NCBI GenBank assembly: GCA_902510815.1
Contig: CABXDI010000006.1
Coordinates: 1 to 55,593 of the forward strand
Reading direction: 5' to 3'
DNA: 55,593 bases
Origin: an uncultured Verrucomicrobiota bacterium
GTDB taxonomy: Bacteria > Verrucomicrobiota > Verrucomicrobiia > Verrucomicrobiales > DEV007
A model generated the notes under the pieces. It was not told where the DNA came from, did not search any database, and saw only the letters and a program-made list of their open reading frames with translations. Positions 8,544-17,866 of this stretch are shown piece by piece. The number at the start of each line of letters is the position of its first letter. The first letter of the stretch is position 1. The position numbers and the translations under genes are program-made.

Positions 8544-9509
8544 TTACTTTTTAACCTCACCCTGAGGAACACCATCAATAATAATATTTTTTTTAACCGA
8601 GTCTGGAAGTGATTCTAATGCAAGGGCTTTTCCTTTTTCGACCAAATCTGGTCTAAGTGATTCTGGAAATTTTTGTGGACCCTTTGCAAATAGCATCACC
8701 ATAACAATCGCTGTAATACACGCACCTAACAAAAAGTAAAACCACCCAGGTAACCCAGATTTGGAAGGAACCTGAAATTGCTGCTCTTGTGGAGGCATCA
8801 TTTGATTTTGATAATTTACATATTGCGGCTGTTGATAATACCCCTGTTGTTGTTGCATAGTCGGGTAAGCTTGCGGAGGATATGGCTGATTATATTGACC
8901 AGCTTGGGCTAAAGGAAGAGCTTGAGGAGTTTGATTTATATCTCGAACTTGAGCCTCTGGCTGCTGAACCACTGGCTGCTGAACCACTGGCTGCTGAACC
9001 ACTGGCTGCTGAACATTTTGTAAACTTTCCTGCCCTGAAGCATAATCTTGCGATATTTGATTTACTATGGAATCTTCAAGATTATCTTCTTGAGAATTTA
9101 CGATCTCTTCATTGATCCTATCTGCATTTTCTACTTGCTCATAAGCTTCCTTCATCCAGTTATTTTCATCTTGCTGAGGCAACTCACCAATAACTTCTTC
9201 CTCTATAGGTGGAGGAGTCATCGCCACGACTTTCACTGGCTCCTCAACTTCTGAATCAACATTATCAGACTGCGGCATGGATTCAGGCGCAGAGTCAGGC
9301 TGAATATTTTCATTACTAGGAAGGACATTCTGCAAATCATCTCCATTTTTCGATGAATCTTGAGTATTTCCAGTGACAAGGTTAAGCTTTGATTCTTTAG
9401 CTTCTGAAGAAGAGTCCTCCTGCGGTACAAGAAGTCGATTAGAAGATTTCTCTTTTCCTGAATCAGGTATAACAAACTTCGGCTTCTTAGACTTCTCTTC
9501 CTCGGACAT
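8544..9509 (-). CDS. Disordered Pro/Gln-rich single-pass membrane protein, unknown function
   Basis: I do not recognise a family for this 321-residue protein. Residues 1-160 are acidic and low-complexity (many Glu, Asp, Asn, Ser). Residues of about 167-184 are four near-identical QQPVV units encoded by a 15-base tandem repeat. Residues 200-245 are rich in Gln, Pro and Tyr (YPTMQQQQGYYQQPQY). One transmembrane helix follows at about 253-275 (WFYFLLGACITAIVMVMLFA), then a 45-residue tail (SLRPDLVEKGKALALESLPDSV without other motifs). With no signal peptide, the long disordered part is probably cytoplasmic and the short tail periplasmic. It is the last of four minus-strand genes for envelope proteins, and its stop lies one base from the end of the seleno-peroxiredoxin. 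Confidence 0.75.
   Translation of the reverse strand: MSEEEKSKKPKFVIPDSGKEKSSNRLLVPQEDSSSEAKESKLNLVTGNTQDSSKNGDDLQNVLPSNENIQPDSAPESMPQSDNVDSEVEEPVKVVAMTPPPIEEEVIGELPQQDENNWMKEAYEQVENADRINEEIVNSQEDNLEDSIVNQISQDYASGQESLQNVQQPVVQQPVVQQPVVQQPEAQVRDINQTPQALPLAQAGQYNQPYPPQAYPTMQQQQGYYQQPQYVNYQNQMMPPQEQQFQVPSKSGLPGWFYFLLGACITAIVMVMLFAKGPQKFPESLRPDLVEKGKALALESLPDSVKKNIIIDGVPQGEVKK
8957..9014 (-). repeat. 15-base tandem repeat, about 3.9 copies, coding
   Basis: The unit CTGGCTGCTGAACCA (plus strand) is repeated at 8957, 8972 and 8987, with a partial copy from 9002. On the coding strand it gives the QQPVV units. A multiple-of-three unit changes length without breaking frame, so copy number could vary between strains. 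Confidence 0.93.
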
Positions 9510-9593
9510 AATTTATATAATTAAACTGTGACTAATAACTCTTCTAATTATATAATTACAAATGATTTATAAATAATTAAGAAGACCGTTTCA

Positions 9594-10895
9594 TTATTCA
9601 AAATAACTCTTCCATTTGAACAACGAATAACCTTCCCCCAAGCCTCCTATTTCATCGAGAAGTTCATTAACCTTAATCCTCCATTCATTCAGATTAGGCG
9701 CATCTGGCTTAGAGGCACTGCCTGGGAAAATCAAATAAGATACCTTTAAATCACTGACAGGCCTACTATACGAAGTAGCCTTGGAATTTAGTTTCTTAGC
9801 CAACCTAAGAGAAGCCTCTCCTATTTTCCAAGTCGGACCAGTGTCTCCGATTATTGCAGGATAAATCCCTTCTTTATAAATCACCGCAACGTAATCCCCT
9901 ACGTTAGGAGCATACTCATTTTGTTCTTTGTATGACCTCATCCATGATGGAATAACAATGAAAGGGTCAGCTCTAGCAATCAGGAAACTCCTCGCTTTCA
10001 TATCAACAATTTCTCTTTTCAACTTGGAAACATTTTCCTTAATTTTTGCTTTTTCCGATGACCTAAGGTTATTATCAGATAGACTCTTTTCCTCATCACT
10101 AAGTTTTTTCTCCCATCTCTTAAGGAGAGGGTTTGGAATGTTGGTTTTCTTCTTCCACCCATAACTAGTAAAAGGCTGATAATTTGTAGATTCTGCAATA
10201 TACTTATCATATTCAGGCATACGATCTCCATCTGACCCATCTGAAACAACATCCATATCACTTTGTACAAACAAAACTTTCCGACCAGATTTGGGATGCT
10301 TCATTTCCAAGATCGTCTCACAATCATAAAAATTGTGTTTATCAGGAATAGCATTCAGACGAGTAAGATATTGCTGAACACGTTTAGATTTAATATCATA
10401 CAATTTATAGTAGAATCCTGAGACTTTAGAAACAGACAGCAAATCACTTAAACTAGGAATAATGTTTACTATTAAGGGACTCACTTTTGATAACCCATTT
10501 AAATCACTAACTGGATTAGGACTATTAAGCTTTACATTAAAATCAAATATATAACTTCCATTCTGTTTCCTCTCAAAGGACGCCTCCTTACCTTGCTTGA
10601 ATTCAAGCTTCGTATTAGATTCCACTCCACTCCATAAACGAGCAGTATCAATTCGCTTATAATTTACATGTTTTTCCGGCAAAGGGTCTCGTACAATAAC
10701 CTTTTTTATTATTTCTTTTTGCTTTGTACTAACATCGTTAGATTTATTTTCCTGAGATACTGAATTAAGTTTCGGCGGTCCCGAAACGAACAAATAAGTA
10801 ACTATAACCGCTGCACCCAATAAAATTGAAGCAGTGATGAAACCTAAAATAAATGGAGCAACTCTACCCTGGTAAAAACCGGTAGTTTTTTTCAT
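9594..10895 (-). CDS. Membrane-anchored GH75 (chitosanase)-like protein
   Basis: A 433-residue protein with an N-terminal membrane anchor at about 13-38 (FILGFITASILLGAAVIVTYLFV) and the rest outside the membrane. The second half resembles the glycoside hydrolase family 75 fold: a DMDVVSDGSDGDR segment and, near 340-360, an acidic pair spaced as in the family, the Asp in IIGDTGP and the Glu in KIGEASLRLA. Between them lies a Lys/Glu-rich coiled segment (KLSDEEKSLSDNNLRSSEKA) not seen in short fungal chitosanases. GH75 cleaves chitosan, and in bacteria similar folds may act on wall amino sugars. Its neighbours, a LysM lipoprotein and a polysaccharide deacetylase, support a wall or chitin-type substrate. 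The family call rests on motif resemblance only. Confidence 0.6.
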   Translation of the reverse strand: MKKTTGFYQGRVAPFILGFITASILLGAAVIVTYLFVSGPPKLNSVSQENKSNDVSTKQKEIIKKVIVRDPLPEKHVNYKRIDTARLWSGVESNTKLEFKQGKEASFERKQNGSYIFDFNVKLNSPNPVSDLNGLSKVSPLIVNIIPSLSDLLSVSKVSGFYYKLYDIKSKRVQQYLTRLNAIPDKHNFYDCETILEMKHPKSGRKVLFVQSDMDVVSDGSDGDRMPEYDKYIAESTNYQPFTSYGWKKKTNIPNPLLKRWEKKLSDEEKSLSDNNLRSSEKAKIKENVSKLKREIVDMKARSFLIARADPFIVIPSWMRSYKEQNEYAPNVGDYVAVIYKEGIYPAIIGDTGPTWKIGEASLRLAKKLNSKATSYSRPVSDLKVSYLIFPGSASKPDAPNLNEWRIKVNELLDEIGGLGEGYSLFKWKSYFE

Positions 10896-10939
10896 AAAAG
10901 CACCTATTACAAAAATAGAAATTTAATAAGTATTAATTC

Positions 10940-11452
10940 TTATGGGGCCTCAGGAACAGGCAATAGATCATCCTCATTGATTGGTGGCGGAAGAAGTGGT
11001 AATTCTTCTTCAACGTCTTTTTTTAATTCTTCAACTACTGGCTGAACTGATGGGGGTGTCTCTATCTGCTTAGGTGCATTCTCAGAAGGAACAAGAATCA
11101 CCTGACCTTCTCTAATAAAGCTGCCAGTTAGACCATTTAAACTACTAATGGTCGCAATACTTGTTTTGTAATCTCTAGCAATTTTCCAAAGACTATCTCC
11201 TTTAACAATTTTATAATCCATTGTTGGAATATCTTTTACATCAGGAACAATCTTCTTCTCTGAACGAGCAATTGGCTCTGCAAAATCAGCATTCAACGGA
11301 TGAACCTCATTACTGTTTTTATCCTCAAACCCTATCACTGAAACATTATTACTCTTACAGCTTACAACAGATATAATACTGACAAGCAATAGAGCAAATT
11401 TAACAACAGTTAATTCCTCTAATCTTTTTATTAAACTCTTCATAAAATACAT
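10940..11452 (-). CDS. LysM-domain lipoprotein
   Basis: A 170-residue lipoprotein. The signal ends in a lipobox at SVVSC with Cys32 as the lipid-carrying residue. A single LysM domain at about 80-123 reads YKIVKGDSLWKIARDY, then GQVILVPSEN. LysM binds the N-acetylglucosamine backbone of peptidoglycan or chitin. The last 40 residues are Pro/Glu-rich (EELPLLPPPINEDDLLPVPE) and probably disordered. The start may be the first Met or the Met at residue 4 (MKSLIKR). It lies between the deacetylase (40 bases upstream) and the GH75-like gene (44 bases downstream), so co-transcription is likely. The probable job is anchoring or guiding neighbouring envelope enzymes to peptidoglycan. Confidence 0.88.
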   Translation of the reverse strand: MYFMKSLIKRLEELTVVKFALLLVSIISVVSCKSNNVSVIGFEDKNSNEVHPLNADFAEPIARSEKKIVPDVKDIPTMDYKIVKGDSLWKIARDYKTSIATISSLNGLTGSFIREGQVILVPSENAPKQIETPPSVQPVVEELKKDVEEELPLLPPPINEDDLLPVPEAP

Positions 11453-11492
11453 AATGCATATTTTGATCCAAAAGGAAAACTAATAAGTTGTA

Positions 11493-12812
11493 TTATTGAT
11501 CAGAAAAAACCCGGTCTGCAGACTCTTTCTCAAATTTAATTTTATCTTTATATTCAGGCAAATAAAAGGCCTCTAAGTTGACAAAAAAGGACCACGTAAA
11601 TGACTCAGCTCTACCATTAGATGGGTCAACGAATGATAAATAAACTGAATGCCTCTTAACCCTGAGTCTTCTAGTAGCTTGCCATTTAAGAATACCAGTC
11701 AATTCATCAAACTCTGTGGGAACACTCCCAAAACCTGTTACTTTCATTACAATCTCTTTCGAGTCAATATTTTCGTATTCTGATAAATCAACACGAATTA
11801 CAGGTAACCGGTTAACAATTTCAGCTTTAGGCAAAGGCCAAACCCTAGGAATCTTAGAAGGTTTACTTGATCCCTGAACCTCAGAAATTCTACCTCCTCC
11901 TCCAAAACTAGTCCCCGCTTTCCAGTTAATATCATTATTCCCATGAATGATATATCGCGGTAATTCAAATATTGAACTCTTATAATTAGCTTTCGCTCCA
12001 TTAACAGTTACCGCTGAAACGTAACCAGCGGCCTCTACTTCATTGGCAAGAAAATCACTGTATTCTCCATAAGGATAAGCAAACGAAGAAACTGTCGTTC
12101 CAAACTTTTCTTCGAGTGAAACTTTCGAGCCTTTAATCTCTTTAATAAGCCAATTATTATAACTTAGATCATCTTTAAAATTACGCTTAGCTCTCACTAA
12201 AAAATCATGAGAAACACTATGACTTCCTAATTCTCCGCCAGAAGCTAGCAATTCTTTAACCTCTGAACTATTCAAAGTTCTTCCACTGCCTCCTAAAAAG
12301 TCTGTATATAAATAAAATGTGAATGGATAATTAAATTCTCTCAAGATAGGTAATGCATTGTCATATAAATCATCGTAACCATCATCTACAGTAATTATTA
12401 CACACATTTCAGGAATGGGTTCTTCATTACTTTTCCACTTCAAAAAATCCTTAAATGAAATCACTTTAACACCCGCATCGCTAAGAGCCTGCATTTGGGA
12501 CCTAAATTTCCCAACTGATATACGCATTTCCGATGGGCTACCCTTATCTGATATTTGATGATAACCAAGAATAGTTACTCTTGAAGATTTATCGATAATA
12601 GGAGCAGGAGGAACAATAGGCAAAGTCATAGGTTTTGGCTCTAGATCTACTTCTTCCAAATCCTCCTCTATTAGAATATTATCTACTCCTGTCTCAGGTT
12701 CAGGCCGATCGCAGCCCAATGATAATAGGATTAATAAAAAAACAAGGCATGGGAAAATTTTATAACTTCTTTTTTCCACCTTCATCAATTTGCACAAGCC
12801 GTTGTAATTCAT
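11493..12812 (-). CDS. Polysaccharide deacetylase lipoprotein (NodB / CE4)
   Basis: A 439-residue lipoprotein with lipobox LSLGC (Cys34). A start at residue 10 (MKVEKRSYK) would give a more usual signal length. The NodB domain spans about 78-300: ILGYHQIS, then motif 1 TVDDGYDD with Asp143 and Asp144, then motif 2 SHSVSH with metal ligands His198 and His202, then FAYPYGEYSD. These match metal-dependent de-N-acetylases acting on peptidoglycan, chitin or poly-N-acetylglucosamine. The C-terminal 110 residues (about 325-439) form a beta-rich extension not part of the catalytic domain. It is the first gene of a four-gene envelope cluster, and pairing with a GH75-like protein suggests deacetylation followed by cleavage. 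The substrate is not proven. Confidence 0.9.
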   Translation of the reverse strand: MNYNGLCKLMKVEKRSYKIFPCLVFLLILLSLGCDRPEPETGVDNILIEEDLEEVDLEPKPMTLPIVPPAPIIDKSSRVTILGYHQISDKGSPSEMRISVGKFRSQMQALSDAGVKVISFKDFLKWKSNEEPIPEMCVIITVDDGYDDLYDNALPILREFNYPFTFYLYTDFLGGSGRTLNSSEVKELLASGGELGSHSVSHDFLVRAKRNFKDDLSYNNWLIKEIKGSKVSLEEKFGTTVSSFAYPYGEYSDFLANEVEAAGYVSAVTVNGAKANYKSSIFELPRYIIHGNNDINWKAGTSFGGGGRISEVQGSSKPSKIPRVWPLPKAEIVNRLPVIRVDLSEYENIDSKEIVMKVTGFGSVPTEFDELTGILKWQATRRLRVKRHSVYLSFVDPSNGRAESFTWSFFVNLEAFYLPEYKDKIKFEKESADRVFSDQ

Positions 12813-13038
12813 ATTAATGCATCATTTATAGAAAACTAAGATTTATCAATTATCTCACTCAGTTAACCGAAAAAATGATAAATTAAGATAAAACGAATAG
12901 ACATTACAACCACTATATGTTGATTTACTATTAAAAAAAGGTCTATATGTTGTGGTTATTGCTTTTGGATTGTTATCCAGTATCGCTTTGTCATAAAATC
13001 CTTAAAACTTAAATATTTAATTTTTTCAAATAAAAATA
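12813..13038. other. Divergent AT-rich spacer upstream of smc
   Basis: A 226-base gap between the divergent deacetylase and smc genes, the natural place for two promoters. It holds an imperfect dyad with a repeated 10-mer, described separately. I see no RNA gene or riboswitch. Confidence 0.6.
12906..12959. repeat. Imperfect dyad containing two CTATATGTTG copies
   Basis: CTATATGTTG occurs at 12913-12922 and again at 12943-12952, exactly 30 bases apart, and the outer flanks AACCAC (12908-12913) and GTGGTT (12952-12957) are inverted. Both direct and inverted symmetry lie about 80-130 bases upstream of smc. It could be a regulatory protein site or chance. Confidence 0.45.
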
Positions 13039-16000
13039 ATGCGTTTAAAATCCCTTAAACTCCATGGGTTTAAATCTTTTGCAAACCGGACAGAATTTGA
13101 ATTTCATCCAGGCGTTACTGGGGTCGTTGGACCAAATGGGTGTGGAAAATCCAATGTCGTCGATGCTATCCGTTGGGTCTTGGGAGAAACTTCCGCTAAA
13201 GCTCTCCGAGGCGGGGAAATGGCAGATGTAATTTTCAATGGAACTGATAAGAGAAAGCCAGTTGGAATGGCAGAAGTTACTCTTACATTAACTGATTGCG
13301 AGGAAGCACTAGGGATAGAATATAACGAAGTAGCCCTAACTAGACGCGTATTCAGAGATGGGAAGTCCGAGTACAGATTAAATGGAACAGTCTGCCGACT
13401 TAAAGATATCCATGAATTACTTATGGATACAGGGATTGGTCGTACAGCCTATTCAATTATGGAACAGGGCAAAATCGACCTTCTGTTAAGCTCTAAACCT
13501 GAAGACCGAAGAACTGTATTTGAAGAAGCTGCAGGCATTACAAAATTTAAATCTCAAAAAAAAGAAGCCCTTCGAAAGCTGGACTATACAGAAGCCAACC
13601 TGCTTCGAGTAAATGACATTATTGAAGAAGTTAAGAGACAAATAAATTCTCTTAACAGACAAGCTAGCAAAGCTAGACGCTATCAGGAACTTCTCGTCGA
13701 TGTCAGCACATTAGATACCCACCATAGCCACAGAAAATTCGTAGAACTTGAAGCAGAAAAGAGCGAACTTAGAACATCAATCGGCTCACTCTCAAAAGAA
13801 GCGGGAAATAAACAGGAATCTATTAGAGAAAAGGAAGATAATATTGTTTCCGCAAGAAATGCACTCTCATCCCTAGACTCAGAAATAGCAAAGAGCCGCG
13901 AAAACTTAATTGGAAAACAAAATAAAATAAATTCCTCTAAGAGCAGAATAGGATTTAACGAAGAGCGCCAAGGGGAACTCAAAGAATTAATTTCCCAAAA
14001 CTCTACGGACATCGATAAAACTAAGGAGACTCTTGGCAAAGAACAAACTGAACTGAATAGCAACTCAGAGGCAATAGTAAGAATCAATGAAAACATTGAT
14101 AGACAAAAAAGACTTCTCAATGAACACCAAGTAAAGACCGACGAATTGAGGCAACAACGATCCTCTCTGGAACATAAACTGAAATCAACAACGGAAGCCA
14201 AGGCCAACGAGTCCGATAAATTAGCAAAAGTTCACGCTGAACTAGACTCCTTCTCAAGCATGTCAGATACTGACAATGAGAGAATTAGCCATATTTCAGG
14301 TCAAATTAGTGGAATCAGTATAGAACACAAAGAACGTCAAACCGAATTCTTTGGAATACAGGAAGAAATTTCTCTGGCATCCCAATCACTCAATGAATTC
14401 GAAGATCGTCTTGCCATTGCTCAAAAAGAAGCTCAACAATTATCAAATCAAAGAGATATACTTTCTCAAAATATAACAAAAAAACACCGTGAGTTGGCAG
14501 AAAAAGATTCGCGGTTAGAGGTTTTAAAAGCATTATTAGTTGACGGCCAAGGACTGAGTAAAGGAACTCAGTCAGTTCTTGATAAGCTTAAAAATGATAC
14601 TATTGACCCTAAATCGTTTGGTCTTTTGAGCTCATTTATTGATGTTGATATCGATTATATTCCCGCCATTGAGGCTGCTCTAGGACATCACCTTCAGTCT
14701 ATCCTGGTTAGTAACGAAACAATTGCTGAAAAAGCTATTCAAACGTTAACCAATGAAAGACTAGGGCGAGCCTGCATAGTACCTGAAAACTTCATTCATT
14801 CTCCGCAAGACCGTCAACTGATGACTCTCCCTGACGGAGTAGAAGCTTGGGCAATAGACAAGGTTCGTTCAACTGAATCAGTCAGATCTTTATTGGATCA
14901 ATTATTAGATAATACTTTTATCGTTAAAGATTTTGGATCTGCCATACGTTTAAGAAAAGAGTTTCCTGATTACAGCTTTACAACATTAGATGGAAATTTC
15001 ATTAGTGCTGCTGGATTCATTAGTGGAGGAGCTGGCGAAGCAGGTGAAGCCAGTTCATTACTATCAAGATTAAATGAAATAAAGGACTTAGAATCGGAAA
15101 CAGCTTCCCTTAAAGAAAATCTAAGCAGCGAGGAAAATCAACTTAATGACCTTAAAACACAGGTTGAGTCAGCAATTAAAAAAGTTGATAATTGTAACAC
15201 TCAGATGCAATCAGCTGCGGTCAACCACTCCACTCTTGAAGGTAAAAAAACACTCCTAAAAAGAGAAAGAGAAGGACTAGAGTCAAAGCTTGAAAATATG
15301 CAGTTAGAACAAGAGGGCCTGCAGAAAAGACAAATAAACTCAGAGCAAAAACTAAAGGATTTAAGAGATTCTGAAGAGTATCTAAATAAAAGTATAGAGG
15401 AAAAGAAATTACAGATATCAGAAATTGATTCATCAGTATCTGAAGCCAAAAGCCAAGAAAGCAACTCAGTCGAACTCTTACTGGAACTTAAAACAGCTTT
15501 AGCCGTCGAAGAGAAGGCTTTCCAATCTTTACAAGAACAAAAAGCCCCAATCACTGAGAGGATGAATGAGCTAGAGTCTGCGATTTCACGAAGACAATCA
15601 GAAGTTACCTCATATACAGAACGAATTGAATTAGCAAAAATAGAAAATATTAATTTATCGAAGGAGATAGAAGATTTAAACAATCTTTGTAAAACATTAA
15701 ACTTTGAGCTTGAGGAAACCATTAACCAGAGGCAGGAAAGAATCAAAAGCGTAGAAAGCGCTGAAAATAATCTAAGAGAAACTAGAGGGGAAATTGCTAA
15801 ACTGAATGAGCAAAAAGGACAAGAGGAAGTAAAAATGACTCAAATTGACCTTAGAGTAGAAAGTCTCTGCTCTACCATCAGACAAAGGTATAATGTCAAT
15901 TTGGAACTTTTTAGTCCTGATAGCCATAAGCTTCTTTGCTCAATTGATGATCAGAAAAAGGCTAGAAGAACCAGAGAGAAAAGAAAAGCTGCTAGAAATG

Positions 16001-16782
16001 AAAGCTCTGAAAACAACATTAACGAACCAGAACGTGACATTGACAACAATGAACAAATTCCAATAGAAGAAGAAACCACAATTCCTGAGGAAAATCAGCC
16101 CGACTGGTCCTTCGTTGAGCTAGTAATAGACGAACTCAAACAAAAACTTGATTCAATGGGCCCTGTCAACATTGACGCAATAGAAGAATTTGAATCATTA
16201 CAAGAAAGGTATGATTTCCTCAACAAGGAGCACAACGACCTTATCAACGCCAAAGATGGACTACTCAAAGTTATTAGTAAAATAAACAGAGAAACTAGAT
16301 CTCGGTTCTCTGATACTTTTGAACAGATAAGCAAGAACTTTAGTTCAGTATTTAAAGAACTCTTCGGCGATCAAGCTCGAGCTAGTTTAATAATGTTAGA
16401 TGAATCTGACCCACTTGAAAGTGGAATTGATATCATAGCAAAGCCACCAGGAAAGAAACCTCAATCTATTACTCTATTATCTGGTGGAGAAAGAGCCATG
16501 ACTGCTGTTGCTCTATTATTCTCAATTTACATGGTAAAACCCAGCCCGTTCTGCGTTCTTGATGAGCTCGACGCACCATTAGACGAATCTAATATTGGTA
16601 GATTTTTAAAACTACTGGACCGCTTCACTAAAGAAAGCCAATTTGTTATAGTGACACACAATAAACGTACAATGAGCCGCTGTGAAGTAATGTACGGTGT
16701 AACTCAAGAGGAATTCGGAATTAGTCAGTTAATTGGAATGAAGTTCAAAGAGAACGAAAAAACAGAAAAGAGTCTCACCTGA
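13039..16782 (+). CDS. smc: Chromosome segregation ATPase SMC
   Basis: A 1247-residue SMC protein, slightly longer than the usual 1150-1200. Walker A is GPNGCGKSN at 31-39, with the following AIRWVLGE typical of SMC. Two long coiled coils (about 170-510 and 665-970) flank a hinge at about 520-660 that ends in SGGAGEAGEASS. The C-terminal head has GPVNIDAIEEFE, the ABC signature LLSGGERAM near 1147 and Walker B CVLDELDAPLDESN near 1172. It forms the dimeric ring that compacts and separates chromosomes with ScpA/ScpB. A charged insert at about 975-1025, first Lys/Arg-rich then acidic, precedes the C-terminal head. The ATG is preceded by AT-rich sequence without a clear ribosome binding site. 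Confidence 0.97.
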   Translation: MRLKSLKLHGFKSFANRTEFEFHPGVTGVVGPNGCGKSNVVDAIRWVLGETSAKALRGGEMADVIFNGTDKRKPVGMAEVTLTLTDCEEALGIEYNEVALTRRVFRDGKSEYRLNGTVCRLKDIHELLMDTGIGRTAYSIMEQGKIDLLLSSKPEDRRTVFEEAAGITKFKSQKKEALRKLDYTEANLLRVNDIIEEVKRQINSLNRQASKARRYQELLVDVSTLDTHHSHRKFVELEAEKSELRTSIGSLSKEAGNKQESIREKEDNIVSARNALSSLDSEIAKSRENLIGKQNKINSSKSRIGFNEERQGELKELISQNSTDIDKTKETLGKEQTELNSNSEAIVRINENIDRQKRLLNEHQVKTDELRQQRSSLEHKLKSTTEAKANESDKLAKVHAELDSFSSMSDTDNERISHISGQISGISIEHKERQTEFFGIQEEISLASQSLNEFEDRLAIAQKEAQQLSNQRDILSQNITKKHRELAEKDSRLEVLKALLVDGQGLSKGTQSVLDKLKNDTIDPKSFGLLSSFIDVDIDYIPAIEAALGHHLQSILVSNETIAEKAIQTLTNERLGRACIVPENFIHSPQDRQLMTLPDGVEAWAIDKVRSTESVRSLLDQLLDNTFIVKDFGSAIRLRKEFPDYSFTTLDGNFISAAGFISGGAGEAGEASSLLSRLNEIKDLESETASLKENLSSEENQLNDLKTQVESAIKKVDNCNTQMQSAAVNHSTLEGKKTLLKREREGLESKLENMQLEQEGLQKRQINSEQKLKDLRDSEEYLNKSIEEKKLQISEIDSSVSEAKSQESNSVELLLELKTALAVEEKAFQSLQEQKAPITERMNELESAISRRQSEVTSYTERIELAKIENINLSKEIEDLNNLCKTLNFELEETINQRQERIKSVESAENNLRETRGEIAKLNEQKGQEEVKMTQIDLRVESLCSTIRQRYNVNLELFSPDSHKLLCSIDDQKKARRTREKRKAARNESSENNINEPERDIDNNEQIPIEEETTIPEENQPDWSFVELVIDELKQKLDSMGPVNIDAIEEFESLQERYDFLNKEHNDLINAKDGLLKVISKINRETRSRFSDTFEQISKNFSSVFKELFGDQARASLIMLDESDPLESGIDIIAKPPGKKPQSITLLSGGERAMTAVALLFSIYMVKPSPFCVLDELDAPLDESNIGRFLKLLDRFTKESQFVIVTHNKRTMSRCEVMYGVTQEEFGISQLIGMKFKENEKTEKSLT

Positions 16783-16837
16783 AATTGAAAACGATGTTGC
16801 CCTCTTATAATAGTTGGCTAATGTTTTAGATTAATTT

Positions 16838-17857
16838 ATGGCAAATATTGCCAACCATGAAGAGGGATCTGAGAGTGATCTATCGAAAGTAGTTTTAGAT
16901 ACTTTTCGATGGATGATCTTAGCGCGCACTTTTGAAGATCGAATCTCTAACATATATCGATCAGGGAAAATTTTTGGAGGAGTTTACGTTGGTAAGGGAC
17001 AAGAAGCATTTAGTGCTTCCATGGCAATTAATCTGGTTAAAGGTCAAGATGTTTACTCACCACTCATAAGAGATATGGCTGGAAGATCTGCCTTCGGAGA
17101 ACCTCTGGTTGATGCGGCAAGGACTTATATGGGTTCGTCGAATGGACCTACCAAAGGTAGAGACGGAAACGTTCACCGAGGTAATCCCAGAGAAGGAATG
17201 CCTACAATGATATCTCATCTCGGGGCAATGATTTCGGTTGTTAGCGGTGTGCTTTTTGCAAGGCGAATTAAAGGTACACTTAACAATAGCGTAGGAGCAA
17301 CGACTATTGGCGATGGAGGAACTTCAACGGGAGCCTTCCATGAAGCATTAAATTTGGCAGCTGTTGAAAAACTTCCTTTAATCGTATCAATAGCAAACAA
17401 TCAATTTGCTTATTCCACACCAACCAGTAAACAATTTGCATGCCATGATCTTGTAGATAAGGCTGTGGGATACGGAGTTAATGGAATAAATGTTGATGGC
17501 ACTGACTTGATAGATTGCATTCAAGGTTTCCAGTCATGTATACAAAAAGCACGCGCTGGCGAAGGACCTCAAATAGTTGTAGGAAATTTATTGCGATTAT
17601 CAGGGCATGGAGAACATGATGATGCTCCTTATATTTCAGAGGAAATAAAAAAATCTAAACTAGGAATAGATTGTCTTAAAAAATCTGAAAAACGAATTCT
17701 TGATGAAGGTTGGTGCAATCAAAACGACATTGATGATATGTTCAAAAATGCCGTAAATGAAGTTAATTCTGCAATCGAAACAGCCGAATCAGAAAGCGCA
17801 CCTGATCCCTATTCACATGATTGGAATGCTTATTCATCAGTAAAATTTGACCAATAA
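16838..17857 (+). CDS. pdhA: Pyruvate dehydrogenase E1 component, alpha subunit
   Basis: A 339-residue E1-alpha subunit. The thiamine diphosphate motif runs from GDG at 158-160 to NN at 187-188 (NNQFAYSTPT after it). RTFEDRISNIYRSGKI near the start and the phosphorylation-loop-like SGHGEHDDAPY later are family-typical. With E1-beta it decarboxylates a 2-oxoacid and transfers the acyl group to the lipoyl arm of E2. The gene is followed 9 bases later by pdhB, then pdhC, in one operon. Pyruvate is the most likely substrate, but the branched-chain and acetoin enzymes are close relatives and the sequence does not fully separate them. No dihydrolipoamide dehydrogenase (E3) gene is in the window. 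The start is ATG with no visible Shine-Dalgarno. Confidence 0.92.
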   Translation: MANIANHEEGSESDLSKVVLDTFRWMILARTFEDRISNIYRSGKIFGGVYVGKGQEAFSASMAINLVKGQDVYSPLIRDMAGRSAFGEPLVDAARTYMGSSNGPTKGRDGNVHRGNPREGMPTMISHLGAMISVVSGVLFARRIKGTLNNSVGATTIGDGGTSTGAFHEALNLAAVEKLPLIVSIANNQFAYSTPTSKQFACHDLVDKAVGYGVNGINVDGTDLIDCIQGFQSCIQKARAGEGPQIVVGNLLRLSGHGEHDDAPYISEEIKKSKLGIDCLKKSEKRILDEGWCNQNDIDDMFKNAVNEVNSAIETAESESAPDPYSHDWNAYSSVKFDQ

Positions 17858-17866
17858 TTATTAGTA

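Noticed and set aside
8957-9014. CRISPR-like array
   Set aside because: Units are contiguous with no spacers and are in frame with a protein. The same applies to 22283-22360.
8882-9115. Plus-strand frame rich in LAAEP repeats
   Set aside because: It is the antisense of the 15-base repeat in the disordered anchor gene and has no features of its own.
13683-15746. Long antisense frames inside smc
   Set aside because: They are by-products of the Glu/Lys/Ser-rich coiled-coil codons; no start context or homology.
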